Shown one piece after another: positions 23,759-31,529 of a stretch of 64,000 nucleotides of DNA (positions are counted from its first letter, which is position 1; each line of letters begins with the position of its first letter). The position numbers were made by a program, and so were the translations under genes. The DNA lies in contig NC_014541.1 of NCBI RefSeq assembly GCF_000148645.1, forward strand, positions 744,001 through 808,000. The letters run 5' to 3'. The stretch is from Ferrimonas balearica DSM 9799 (lineage in GTDB: Bacteria; Pseudomonadota; Gammaproteobacteria; Enterobacterales; Shewanellaceae). The notes beneath the pieces were generated by a model. It was not told the DNA's origin, searched no databases, and worked only from the letters and a program-made list of their open reading frames with translations.

Positions 23759-24661
23759 TCAGTAGTGCCAGGGGAACTTACCAAACTCCTTCGGACGCTT
23801 CTCCAGGAAGGCGTCACGGCCCTCCTGAGCCTCCTCGGTGCCGTAGGCCAGGCGGGTGGCTTCGCCGGCAAACAGCTGCTGGCCGACCAGGCCATCGTCC
23901 GGCAGGTTGAAGCCGTACTTCAGCATTCGCATGGCGGTGGGGGACTTGGAGTTGATCGCCGCACCCCAGCGCAGGGCTTCCTCTTCCAGCTCAAAGTGGG
24001 GCACCACTTTGTTGACCATGCCCATCTCAAACGCTTCCTGTGCACTGTAATCAAAGCCGCAGAAGAAGATTTCGCGGGCGCGCTTCTGGCCAATCATCTT
24101 GGCCAGGTAGGCGGAGCCGTAGCCGGAGTCAAAGCTGGCCACGTCCGGGTCGGTCTGTTTGAACACCGCGTGCTCTTGCGAAGCCAGGGTCAGATCGCAC
24201 ACCACGTGCAGGCTGTGGCCGCCGCCAACCGCCCAACCGGGCACCAGCGCAATCACCACTTTGGGCATAAAGCGGATCAGGCGCTGCACTTCAAGGATGT
24301 GCAGGCGACCCATACGGGCCAGATCCGCGGTACCGGCTTCGGCGCCTTCGTATTTGTAGCCATCCTTGCCACGGATGCGCTGGTCGCCGCCGGAGGAGAA
24401 GGACCACTGGCCCTTTTGCGACGGACCGTTGCCGGTGATCAGCACACAGCCAACGTCAGACCACTGACGAGCGTGGTCGAGGGCGGTGAACAGCTCATCC
24501 ACGGTCTTGGGGCGGAATGCGTTGAGGCAATCCGGGCGGTTAAAGGCGATGCGCACGGTACCCTGGTCTTTGGCACGGTGGTAGGTGATGTCTTCGAAGT
24601 CGAAACCCGGGACCTGGTCCCACAGATCAGGATTGAAGATGTGGCGCTTGGTGTCAGTCAT
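23759..24661 (-). CDS. menB: 1,4-dihydroxy-2-naphthoyl-CoA synthase
   Basis: Cytosolic crotonase-fold enzyme that cyclises o-succinylbenzoyl-CoA in menaquinone synthesis. 300 residues. The crotonase oxyanion motifs FSSGGDQRIRG and VPGWAVGGGHSLHVVCDL are present, as is the catalytic DPDVASFDSGYGSAYLAK stretch and the C-terminal AYGTEEAQEGRDAFLEKR. The start MTDTKRH (24661) has GGA upstream; a start four codons earlier is possible. It is not next to other men genes. Menaquinone supply fits the nearby cymA quinol dehydrogenase. Confidence 0.97.
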   Translation of the reverse strand: MTDTKRHIFNPDLWDQVPGFDFEDITYHRAKDQGTVRIAFNRPDCLNAFRPKTVDELFTALDHARQWSDVGCVLITGNGPSQKGQWSFSSGGDQRIRGKDGYKYEGAEAGTADLARMGRLHILEVQRLIRFMPKVVIALVPGWAVGGGHSLHVVCDLTLASQEHAVFKQTDPDVASFDSGYGSAYLAKMIGQKRAREIFFCGFDYSAQEAFEMGMVNKVVPHFELEEEALRWGAAINSKSPTAMRMLKYGFNLPDDGLVGQQLFAGEATRLAYGTEEAQEGRDAFLEKRPKEFGKFPWHY

Positions 24662-24876
24662 GATTCCAGCCAATGGCAGTTAGGATGCCCAAAAGGCTAG
24701 GGAGTTGGCGGTTTGGCGTCAACACTGCCGAATGGGTATCGGGCGCTGGATCGTACCGTTGACCGGTCAGGAACTGTCTTTTGACCAGACAGTTACAGTA
24801 CTATGACAGCCTGAGTGAACCGGGGTGTTGCTATGGCATCCGGAGAATCATTAAAGCGGTACTACAGGGGAAGTGC

Positions 24877-26523
24877 ATGTTCGAACGGTGGGTAGTCAAA
24901 CCGCTGGAGCGGGTTAAGATCCGCACCAAATTGGTGGGCGTCTTTATCTTTGGGATGGGGCTGATTGGCGGCGCCTTTGCCCTGATGCTGGTGGCCCAGA
25001 TGCAGGTGGCCAGCCATTTTCAGGCAGAGATGGCCGCGCAAAAAGCCGCACAGAACGGCGTCTACGCCCTCAATAACGGCTTTAAGACTCAGGTGCAGGA
25101 GTGGAAGAACCTGCTGCTTCGGGGTCGGGTCCCCACCGATTACTGGCGCAAGGTGGAGGTCCACCAGGCTCAGCTGCAGGGTGATGCCGACAAACTGGCG
25201 CAGGAGTTGACGGCACTGGGAATGAACACTGAAGCCAGTGAGATTGCCCGTTTCCGGCGTGACCATGCCGCCCTGTTTGCCGGATACCAACGCGGCGCCC
25301 AGGCCCTGGCTGAGGGCGCGGCGCTGACCGAGGTGGATGCCAGTGTGCGCGGCCTGGATCGGGCCCCGACTCAGGCACTGTTGAGCCTGGCTGAGGCGAT
25401 GGAGGCCAAGCGCGAGGCTAACCTGGCGGCGGTGGCTGTGGCGGTGAAAGAGACGCTGTTGGTGGGGGGCTCGGTGATCGGTGTCCTGATGGTGCTGTTT
25501 GTCTGGGGCGGGCGCACCCTGGCCATGCGTGCTGTGGTGCTGCCCACAGAACAGATCCGTCGTTTCCTGGGGCGCCTCGCCGAAGGGGACTTCCGTACCA
25601 CCCTGACCCTGGATCGGGGCGATGAGATGGGCGATCTGGCCCGTCATGCCAATGCCCTGCAGCAGCAACTCAGTAGCCTGCTGAAGTCGGTCGAACACAG
25701 TGGCCATGCGGTCAGCCTGGCCTGTGAAGAGCTGGAGCGGGTTGGTGAGCAGAACGTGGCGCGGGCGCAGATCCAGCGGGATCAGACTCACCAGGTGGCG
25801 TCCGCCATGTCACAGATGACCACGTCGGTGGTGGAGGTGGCCCGCCATGCTCAGCACGCTGCTGACCAGGTGGCCCTGTCGGACCAGAAGTCCAGTGACG
25901 GTCAGGCGATCCTCAACCAGACCATCGGCGATCTGGAGACGCTGGATCAGACCCTGAATCAGGCTGGAGAGGCGGTGTCGCGTCTGGCCAGTGAGAGCCT
26001 GGAGATTGGTGGCATTCTGGATGTGATCCGCAACATTGCCGACCAGACCAACCTGTTGGCATTGAACGCCGCCATTGAAGCGGCCCGGGCGGGTGAACAG
26101 GGCCGGGGCTTTGCCGTGGTGGCGGACGAGGTACGCAGCCTGTCGCTTCGGACTCAGGAGGCCACCGGTGAGATCCAGCAGATGATCGATAAATTGCAGG
26201 CGGGCGCCCAGGATGCAGTGGACGCCATGGGCGCCGGCCAGGCGGGCAGTCAGCGTGGCCTGAATCAGACCCGGGAAGCGGGCCAGACCCTGGCGGAGAT
26301 CAGTCAGCAACTGAGTGAACTCAATGGCATGAACGCCCAGATCGCCACTGCAGCGGAAGAGCAGAGCAAGGTGTCTGAGGAGATCAACCACGCGGTGGGC
26401 CAGATCCGTGAACTGGGTGACCAGGTGGCGGACGATGCCAAGACCGGACAGGCTGTGGCCAGCGGCCTGCACGACAACGCTGAGCGTCTGGAATCCCAGC
26501 TGCGGCGTTTCCAGCTGGCTTAA
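24877..26523 (+). CDS. Methyl-accepting chemotaxis protein
   Basis: 548-residue inner-membrane chemoreceptor. TM1 is at about residues 20-38. The periplasmic helical segment (40-200) has repeated Ala/Gln-rich helices without a recognisable ligand pocket. TM2 (about 210-232) leads into a HAMP domain ([20 protein letters not shown]) and a methyl-accepting signalling domain with the hairpin [39 protein letters not shown]. The frame is open 32 codons upstream; the ATG at 24877 has AGGGG six bases before it. Ligand unknown. Confidence 0.95.
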   Translation: MFERWVVKPLERVKIRTKLVGVFIFGMGLIGGAFALMLVAQMQVASHFQAEMAAQKAAQNGVYALNNGFKTQVQEWKNLLLRGRVPTDYWRKVEVHQAQLQGDADKLAQELTALGMNTEASEIARFRRDHAALFAGYQRGAQALAEGAALTEVDASVRGLDRAPTQALLSLAEAMEAKREANLAAVAVAVKETLLVGGSVIGVLMVLFVWGGRTLAMRAVVLPTEQIRRFLGRLAEGDFRTTLTLDRGDEMGDLARHANALQQQLSSLLKSVEHSGHAVSLACEELERVGEQNVARAQIQRDQTHQVASAMSQMTTSVVEVARHAQHAADQVALSDQKSSDGQAILNQTIGDLETLDQTLNQAGEAVSRLASESLEIGGILDVIRNIADQTNLLALNAAIEAARAGEQGRGFAVVADEVRSLSLRTQEATGEIQQMIDKLQAGAQDAVDAMGAGQAGSQRGLNQTREAGQTLAEISQQLSELNGMNAQIATAAEEQSKVSEEINHAVGQIRELGDQVADDAKTGQAVASGLHDNAERLESQLRRFQLA

Positions 26524-26921
26524 ACGCGGGCGTTCAGCAGCGCCTGCAACAGGGGACGGTCGGCTGGCGCCAGACCGTCCATCGCCACCTGCTCTGGCTG
26601 GCACCACTGGATGGCATCGTGGCTGTCGGTCAGGGTGATGTTCTGTGGCGTCCAGTAGCAGCAATAGCCGTACAGGCGCACCACCTTATCGCCGTAGTCA
26701 TGGGTGTGGGTGGCGATGTGCGCCTGCACGGACACCTCAATTCCCAACTCCTCCTCAAGCTCGCGCTCAAGCGCGTGCTGATGACTTTCACCCTGTTCAA
26801 TTTTGCCGCCGGGAAACTCCCACCAGCCGGATTGATCGCGGTCAGGGTGGCGGCGGGCGATCAGCAGCTGGTCCTGGTGCATCAGCAGGGCAGCCACCAC
26901 CTCAATCGGTTTTGCGGACAT
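26520..26921 (-). CDS. MutT/NudG-type Nudix hydrolase
   Basis: 133-residue nucleotide pyrophosphohydrolase. The Nudix box runs [24 protein letters not shown], inside WWEFPGG...; all GX5EX7REUXEEXGU positions are kept. The length and the opening [19 protein letters not shown] suit MutT (8-oxo-dGTP) or NudG (oxidised pyrimidine dNTP); sequence alone does not separate them. The ATG at 26921 gives the family N-terminus. The frame continues 29 codons further without similarity. The stop shares bases with the chemoreceptor stop (convergent). Confidence 0.9.
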   Translation of the reverse strand: MSAKPIEVVAALLMHQDQLLIARRHPDRDQSGWWEFPGGKIEQGESHQHALERELEEELGIEVSVQAHIATHTHDYGDKVVRLYGYCCYWTPQNITLTDSHDAIQWCQPEQVAMDGLAPADRPLLQALLNARV

Positions 26922-27085
26922 CGTTAAACTCACGGACGTTTGTAAATAGTCACTAATATTCTGAGCCAGCCGGGGTATTTGGAGAATGTTGCGATTTGGT
27001 TGCGTCATTCTGTCCCGGCATCGGGCATGGCGGGGATTTTATCCCGATATTGTGTCGTTTTAACCCCTTGGATCGAGTTGAAGCT

Positions 27086-27199
27086 TTGACACAAGACTGT
27101 CATGTTGAGCTCAACCCGGGTGGTTGCACCCGGTACCGACCCAACCAGTCTGGTCGGGTTGTGGGGGACCTGATACCCGGCTTCGGCCGGGTTTTTTTT
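27086..27199 (+). ncRNA. Candidate small RNA ending in a strong terminator
   Basis: Three successive hairpins lie on the plus strand: CCGGGTG/CACCCGG (27115-27132), ACCC-ACCA/TGGT-GGGT (about 27139-27160), and a terminator ACCCGGC-TTCG-GCCGGGT with T8 (27175-27199). No plus-strand protein gene lies upstream since 26523. A TTGACA is present at 27086 but no matching -10 was found, so the true start is unknown. Confidence 0.4.
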
Positions 27200-27203
27200 G
27201 CCT

Positions 27204-27240
27204 CAAAACCAACAACGGCGCGTCCAGAGACGCGCCGTTG
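27204..27240 (-). terminator. Terminator of cymA
   Basis: On the minus strand CAACGGCGCGTC/GACGCGCCGTTG (12-bp stem) is followed by TTGGTTTT, 18 bp after the cymA stop. Confidence 0.75.
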
Positions 27241-27258
27241 CTGTTTCACCGGGCCTGC

Positions 27259-27840
27259 TTATTTACTGGCAGACTGGTGGGCTTTCGGATAGGGGTGAGC
27301 GACACCGCGGTGGCAATCCACACAGGTCTTGCGCTCATCTTCCGGTTTCGCGTAGTTGCGCTCGTGCATGCGACGGGCGATCGGCTTCATGGACTCCGGC
27401 GGGTTCTCAATCACGTGGTTGTGACAGTTGCGGCAAGTGGAGGAGTCGATCTTACGCAGGTATTCCAGAGCCAGGTCTGCCTGCTCGCGACGGTTGGCAT
27501 CGAGCCATTCCTGGGTGTTGAAGCCATCGATGGTCAGGTAGCCCCAGATGTCCTTGGACACGATGATCTTCTTCATCAGGTAGTTCAGGGGTTCCTGAGC
27601 GATGTGACATTGCTGACACTGAACCACCATACCAGCACGGTTGTTACCGTGGGCAGAAGCCAGAACTTCATCCTTGAGAGAATGACGGCTGTGGCAGGTC
27701 ATACAGAACTCATCGGTGCTGGTGGCGTGCAGAGTCTGCTGGGTGACAAAGTAGCCAGCGACACCAACGATGATGCCCACAGCAATGAGAGTAAAAACGG
27801 AGTATTTGACGCTGGGTTTAAACAGGTTTCGCCAGTTCAT
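27259..27840 (-). CDS. cymA: Tetraheme c-type cytochrome CymA-like (NapC/NirT family)
   Basis: 193-residue inner-membrane menaquinol dehydrogenase. An N-terminal anchor (SVFTLIAVGIIVGVAGYFV, about 14-32) is followed by a periplasmic domain with four haem motifs: CMTCH, CQQCH, CRNCH, CVDCH. The N-terminus MNWRNLFKPS, the block KDIWGYLTIDGFNTQEWLDANRREQ and the end RKTCVDCHRGVAHPYPK closely match Shewanella CymA. In Shewanella CymA is the hub passing electrons from menaquinol to periplasmic reductases for Fe(III), nitrate, fumarate and others. No partner reductase adjoins it, as for Shewanella cymA. GAGGTAACT precedes the ATG. Confidence 0.93.
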   Translation of the reverse strand: MNWRNLFKPSVKYSVFTLIAVGIIVGVAGYFVTQQTLHATSTDEFCMTCHSRHSLKDEVLASAHGNNRAGMVVQCQQCHIAQEPLNYLMKKIIVSKDIWGYLTIDGFNTQEWLDANRREQADLALEYLRKIDSSTCRNCHNHVIENPPESMKPIARRMHERNYAKPEDERKTCVDCHRGVAHPYPKAHQSASK

Positions 27841-27959
27841 AGTTACCTCGAGGGATTGTTTTGCCAGACTGGATCCGCACTCTCGATAGAGACAATTGTA
27901 GTTCCAGCTGATGCATTCCCTGTTTCTATACTTTTATCCTGCGCAAGAGGATAACGGTT

Positions 27960-28166
27960 ATGACTCATACCTACAAACTCATTGAATTGACCGGTTCGTC
28001 CACGGTGGGCACCGATGACGCCATAAAAAACGCCATTGCCACGGCATCCCAGTCGCTGCACCGGCTGCGTTGGTTTGAGGTGGTGGAGACCCGAGGCCAC
28101 ATTGAAGCGGGGCAGGTGGCACATTGGCAGGTCACCATCAAAGTGGGGTTTACCCTGGACGAGTGA
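27960..28166 (+). CDS. Dodecin family flavin-binding protein
   Basis: 68-residue dodecin, a cytosolic dodecamer that stores and buffers flavins. Family signature: [31 protein letters not shown] and [14 protein letters not shown]. The flavin-stacking Trp (in RWFEV) and the Gln of GQVAHWQV are both present. It starts 120 bp from divergent cymA. Its stop codon is immediately followed by the converging stop of queG (no gap). In relatives dodecins buffer free FMN/FAD under stress. Confidence 0.9.
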   Translation: MTHTYKLIELTGSSTVGTDDAIKNAIATASQSLHRLRWFEVVETRGHIEAGQVAHWQVTIKVGFTLDE

Positions 28167-29306
28167 TCAGGCGTCCCGGGGCAATCCTTTCTCCACCACC
28201 CGGATAAGGCGCTGCTGCTGGCGATTGGCGACGGGGTCCTGGCTGGCTTTGTCCGCCTGTTGCGCCAGCGCCCAGTGGATGTGTTCATCCACCATCTCGT
28301 CCACCCGCCCCAAGCCTGCTTTCAGTGCCGCCACGGTAGCGTCGCTGTGGGGCGCGTTGCCCAGTGCCACCGCCAGGTTACGCTGCCAGCGTCGATAGCC
28401 GATGCGGCGGATGGGGGAGCCCTCGGTGGCTTTGAGGAAGTGGGCCTCGTCCCACTGCCACAAGGTCAGCAGGTCGGGTTGTTGCAGGTCCGGCCGGGTA
28501 TGGAAGTCCGCTTCCCGGGTCAGTGGGGCGACGCGGTTCCAGGGGCACACCAGCTGGCAATCGTCACAGCCATAGATGCGATTGCCCATGGGGGCACGTA
28601 ACGGCTCCGGGATCGGCCCGTCCAGCTCAATGGTGAGGTAGGAGATGCAACGGCGGCCATCAACCACATAGGGTTCGACGATGGCGCCGGTGGGGCAACT
28701 GGTGATGCAGGCGGTGCAGTGGCCACAGTCGCCCTGGTGGGGCTGGTCCACCGGCAGCGGCAGGTTGATCAGTAACTCGCCCAGGAAAAACCAGCTTCCC
28801 GCCTTGCGATTCAATAGTAGTGAGTGTTTGCCAACCCAGCCCAGCCCGGCATTACGGGCCAGAGGCCGCTCCAACAGGGGGGCGGAATCGACAAAGGGGC
28901 GAAACGCCAGTTCCGGCAGTTCGGCGTGGATGCGCTGACCCAGCTGCTTCAGGCGGTTGCGCATCAGTTTGTGGTAATCACGCCCCCCGGCATAGCGCGA
29001 GATATAGCCCTTCTCCGGCGCTTTGAGGGTTTGGGCAAAGCCGGCGTCGGGCGGCAGGTAATCCAGTGCCACGCTGATCACCCGCAAGGTGCCGGGGTGT
29101 AACTCATCGGGACGCACCCGCATCTGGCCATGGCGGGCCATGTAATCCATCTCACCGTGGTAGTGGTTATCGAGCCAGCGCTGCAGGTGGGGCCACTCGG
29201 CCTGCAGATCGACATCGGCGATGCCGACGGCACAGAAGCCCATCTCCAGGGCGAGGGATTTAATGTGGGCCGCAATGGCGGCCCAGTCGGGGTTGGTCAC
29301 GCTCAT
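28167..29306 (-). CDS. queG: Epoxyqueuosine reductase
   Basis: 379-residue cobalamin-dependent Fe-S enzyme for the last step of queuosine biosynthesis in tRNA. The N-terminal domain (1-160) contains the RYAGGRDYHKLMR signature. Two 4Fe-4S clusters follow: CGHCTACITSCPTGAI (about 190-205) and CDDCQLVCPWN (about 243-253). The C-terminal HEAT-like tail covers 290-379. Length matches E. coli QueG. It is transcribed from just beside the ECF-sigma operon on the same strand but with a separate start. Confidence 0.96.
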   Translation of the reverse strand: MSVTNPDWAAIAAHIKSLALEMGFCAVGIADVDLQAEWPHLQRWLDNHYHGEMDYMARHGQMRVRPDELHPGTLRVISVALDYLPPDAGFAQTLKAPEKGYISRYAGGRDYHKLMRNRLKQLGQRIHAELPELAFRPFVDSAPLLERPLARNAGLGWVGKHSLLLNRKAGSWFFLGELLINLPLPVDQPHQGDCGHCTACITSCPTGAIVEPYVVDGRRCISYLTIELDGPIPEPLRAPMGNRIYGCDDCQLVCPWNRVAPLTREADFHTRPDLQQPDLLTLWQWDEAHFLKATEGSPIRRIGYRRWQRNLAVALGNAPHSDATVAALKAGLGRVDEMVDEHIHWALAQQADKASQDPVANRQQQRLIRVVEKGLPRDA

Positions 29307-29342
29307 GGGCGCAAGGGTAGCACTGCCGCTGTCACGGCCCCA

Positions 29343-30293
29343 TCACTTTTTCAGTTGCAGGTCGCCGCTGACGGTGTTGAGTCGCACCCGCGCCTGGCCC
29401 TGGCCGAGGCGGAGATCGAGGTTTTCATTACTGACGTAGCGTCCGCGGCTGGGTTCGTCGTCGCTCCAGCCATTGCGGATGCTGCCCCCCGGGCCGGTAT
29501 CGGCGGTGACCTGGGCATCAATGGCGCCCTGATGACGCAGGCTGATGTCGCCACTGACGGTTTCCAGGGCGATCTCACCGCCGCTGTCCAGCTGGGCCAG
29601 TTCGATGGTGAGCTCGCCGCTGACGGTACCGCCCCGAAGCTGGTCGATGTTGCTCAGGCGGGCATCGATATCGCCGGAGACGCTCTCCAGGTTGACCTGG
29701 CTGGCGTCACTTTTCAGGTTGATGTCGCCGCTGACGGTGTGAACCCGCAGAGCGCTGCCGCTGAGGTTGCCCTCCACGTCACCGCTGACCGTCTCCAGGT
29801 TGGCTTCGCCGGTCAGGTTGCGTGCTTCGATGTCGCCGCTGACGGTCTCAATCTGGCTGCGCCCCTGGATGCTATTCAGCATAAAGTCACCACTGACGCT
29901 CTCCATCCGGATTTCACCCAGCTCATTGGCCTCGGTGTCGGCGCTGATGGTGCTGTACTGCAGTGCGTTGTTACGGGGGTAGCGAATGGTCAGCCTGGCA
30001 CCGCGATCGCCGCTGCCGTCCCATTGCTTTTCCATGGAGGAGGGCAGGCGCAGGATCACCACCACCTCATCGCCACGGGTGGCAAACTCAAAGGACTCGG
30101 TGTCTTCATCCAGGCTGCCCTGAACCGACACCTGGCCGTCGTCGCTGGCCATCAGGGTGACTTCACCCCGGGGGATCTCAACCCGCAGGCGCTGATCCGG
30201 TTGGATCGGCTCACTGCGGTCAATGGATTCGGCCGCCATCAGCGGGGCGATGAGCGCGATGCTCAGCGCGATACCGGTGAGAAATCGTTTCAT
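29343..30293 (-). CDS. DUF4097-type exported beta-repeat protein
   Basis: 316-residue protein with a signal peptide (cleavage near APLMAAES) and a beta-helix-like domain of the DUF4097/adhesin-like family. From about residue 130 there are repeats beginning VSGD (seven VSGD and one VSGE), spaced 18 residues for five turns and then 19-22, with ET/ES before each turn; the repeat ends in VSGDLQLKK at the C-terminus. It is the last gene of the ECF-sigma operon (12 bp after the anti-sigma-like gene) and is probably its main output or sensor. Periplasmic location is likely; function is unknown. Confidence 0.75.
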   Translation of the reverse strand: MKRFLTGIALSIALIAPLMAAESIDRSEPIQPDQRLRVEIPRGEVTLMASDDGQVSVQGSLDEDTESFEFATRGDEVVVILRLPSSMEKQWDGSGDRGARLTIRYPRNNALQYSTISADTEANELGEIRMESVSGDFMLNSIQGRSQIETVSGDIEARNLTGEANLETVSGDVEGNLSGSALRVHTVSGDINLKSDASQVNLESVSGDIDARLSNIDQLRGGTVSGELTIELAQLDSGGEIALETVSGDISLRHQGAIDAQVTADTGPGGSIRNGWSDDEPSRGRYVSNENLDLRLGQGQARVRLNTVSGDLQLKK

Positions 30294-30304
30294 CCTTATC
30301 TTCC

Positions 30305-30799
30305 TTACAGTTGTTGCAGCCGACGATGTTGCTGCTGTTGTTGTTCAATCAGGTCCAGCTCTTTCTGCTGCACCCACAGCCACAGTTCTAACAGGGCCGG
30401 GTTAAAGGGGTCCTGGCGCAGTGCCTGCAACAGCTCCTGACTGGCCTGTTTCAGGGTTTGCTCACCCTCACTGGATTTGCCCTCCTGCTCGCCGACCTGG
30501 AAAAAGGGTTGGCGGGCATTGGCCAGTCGGGCCTCATGCTGACGGGCCATCACCTCCAGCATTGCCACCATCGCCTGCGGGTCCTGGCCCGGCTTGTGGC
30601 CAACCCAGTAGCCGCCTCCCAGCCCCAGAAGGGTGCCGAGCAGCAGAGGCGTCAGCCAGCCGGCGACCCGCTGCCAGGTGGGTTTGGGCTCAGAGCGGGG
30701 GCGATCCAAGCCGCGTTCAATGCCGGGCCAGAGGTCGCGCTGGACCGGCAGCTCATCACTGAGATTGCGGGCCAGCGATTCAATGGGGTCGTGGCTCAT
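30305..30799 (-). CDS. Probable anti-sigma factor, membrane-anchored
   Basis: 164-residue protein between an ECF sigma gene and a DUF4097 gene. A soluble N-terminus (1-45) is followed by one hydrophobic segment (VAGWLTPLLLGTLLGLGGGYWVG, about 44-66) and a Gln-rich periplasmic helical part. The N-terminal zinc motif (HxxxCxxC) of many anti-sigma factors is absent. Its start overlaps the sigma stop by four bases, typical of sigma/anti-sigma pairs. The assignment rests on context plus topology. Confidence 0.65.
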   Translation of the reverse strand: MSHDPIESLARNLSDELPVQRDLWPGIERGLDRPRSEPKPTWQRVAGWLTPLLLGTLLGLGGGYWVGHKPGQDPQAMVAMLEVMARQHEARLANARQPFFQVGEQEGKSSEGEQTLKQASQELLQALRQDPFNPALLELWLWVQQKELDLIEQQQQQHRRLQQL

Positions 30800-31347
30800 G
30801 ACAGCATCTCCTTAAGCAGTTCGCGGGCACGGTGATATTGCGCTTTGCTGGTGCCCGTGCGGATCTTCAACAGGGTGGCGATCTCGTTGTGCTGGTAGCC
30901 CTCGATGGCATACAGCACAAACACCTGGCGGGCCCGCGTGGGCAGGCGCGGCAGCAAACGGTCGAGTCCTTCAAGGTTGGGGTCGGCCTGGGCGGGCTCC
31001 TCGACGCCATCCAGTGGCAGTACCTTCTGCCACCAAGGCTGTTTCTGTTGCTCATTCAGCACCAGATTGACCGTCAGCCGATGCAGCCAGGTGGTAAAGC
31101 TGGACTCAAACCGGAACTGAGGCAGCTTCTGCCAGACCCGGATATACACCTCCTGCACCGCATCTTCCGCCTTGGCCGGGTGGCCCAGCAGGCGCAGGCA
31201 CAATGCATAGGTGCGTCGGTGGTGGCGCTGGTACACGCGGGAAAAGGCGTTGCGATCCCCCTGTTGGGCACGGTGCAGTTCGGCCTGTTCGATCTCGTTG
31301 GGTGGGTCCGTTGGCGCCAGCACGGTGGGCTCCTTTCTCGGTGGCAT
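30796..31347 (-). CDS. ECF-family RNA polymerase sigma factor
   Basis: 183-residue sigma-70 group 4 factor. Region 2 runs about 25-95 (FSRVYQRHHRRTYALCLRLLGHPAKAEDAVQEVYIRVW); region 4 is about 130-180 with LPTRARQVFVLYAIEGYQHNEIATLLKIRTGTSKAQYHRARELL. It differs clearly from RpoE, which lies elsewhere in the window. First gene of a three-gene operon with an anti-sigma-like and a DUF4097 protein, so an envelope signal is the natural guess. No confident autoregulatory promoter was identified. Confidence 0.9.
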   Translation of the reverse strand: MPPRKEPTVLAPTDPPNEIEQAELHRAQQGDRNAFSRVYQRHHRRTYALCLRLLGHPAKAEDAVQEVYIRVWQKLPQFRFESSFTTWLHRLTVNLVLNEQQKQPWWQKVLPLDGVEEPAQADPNLEGLDRLLPRLPTRARQVFVLYAIEGYQHNEIATLLKIRTGTSKAQYHRARELLKEMLS

Positions 31348-31529
31348 GTCATCTTTGACAAAGTGAGGGCAACAAAGGGTTTACATCACCATGAAAAAAA
31401 ACTGAACACCAGTTAAATGGCGCCGAAATTTCGGTCAAAGAGTGACCGTTCTCCCAGAAAATGGCGGTGGCCTTTGGCATCCTTCCCGGCTCGCTTTTTT
31501 GATGTACCAGACGGCCAGGGACTGCAGCC
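31348..31529. promoter_or_regulatory. Divergent promoter region of the ECF operon and the kinase-like gene
   Basis: Contains a perfect 12-bp palindrome CCGAAATTTCGG (31423-31434) and an inverted repeat AACTG/CAGTT (31400-31404, 31410-31414), both AT-rich and suitable as operators. Bound factor unknown. Confidence 0.4.

Larger units (their letters stand above)
26922..27258. other. Intergenic region between nudix hydrolase and cymA
   Basis: About 340 bp without a supportable protein gene. It holds the nudix promoter side, a candidate small RNA (27086-27199) and the cymA terminator (27204-27240). Confidence 0.6.

Noticed and set aside
29343-30293. CRISPR-like or tandem DNA repeat in the VSGD gene
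   Set aside because: The repeat is at protein level (18 residues, in-frame, diverged DNA), not a DNA array.
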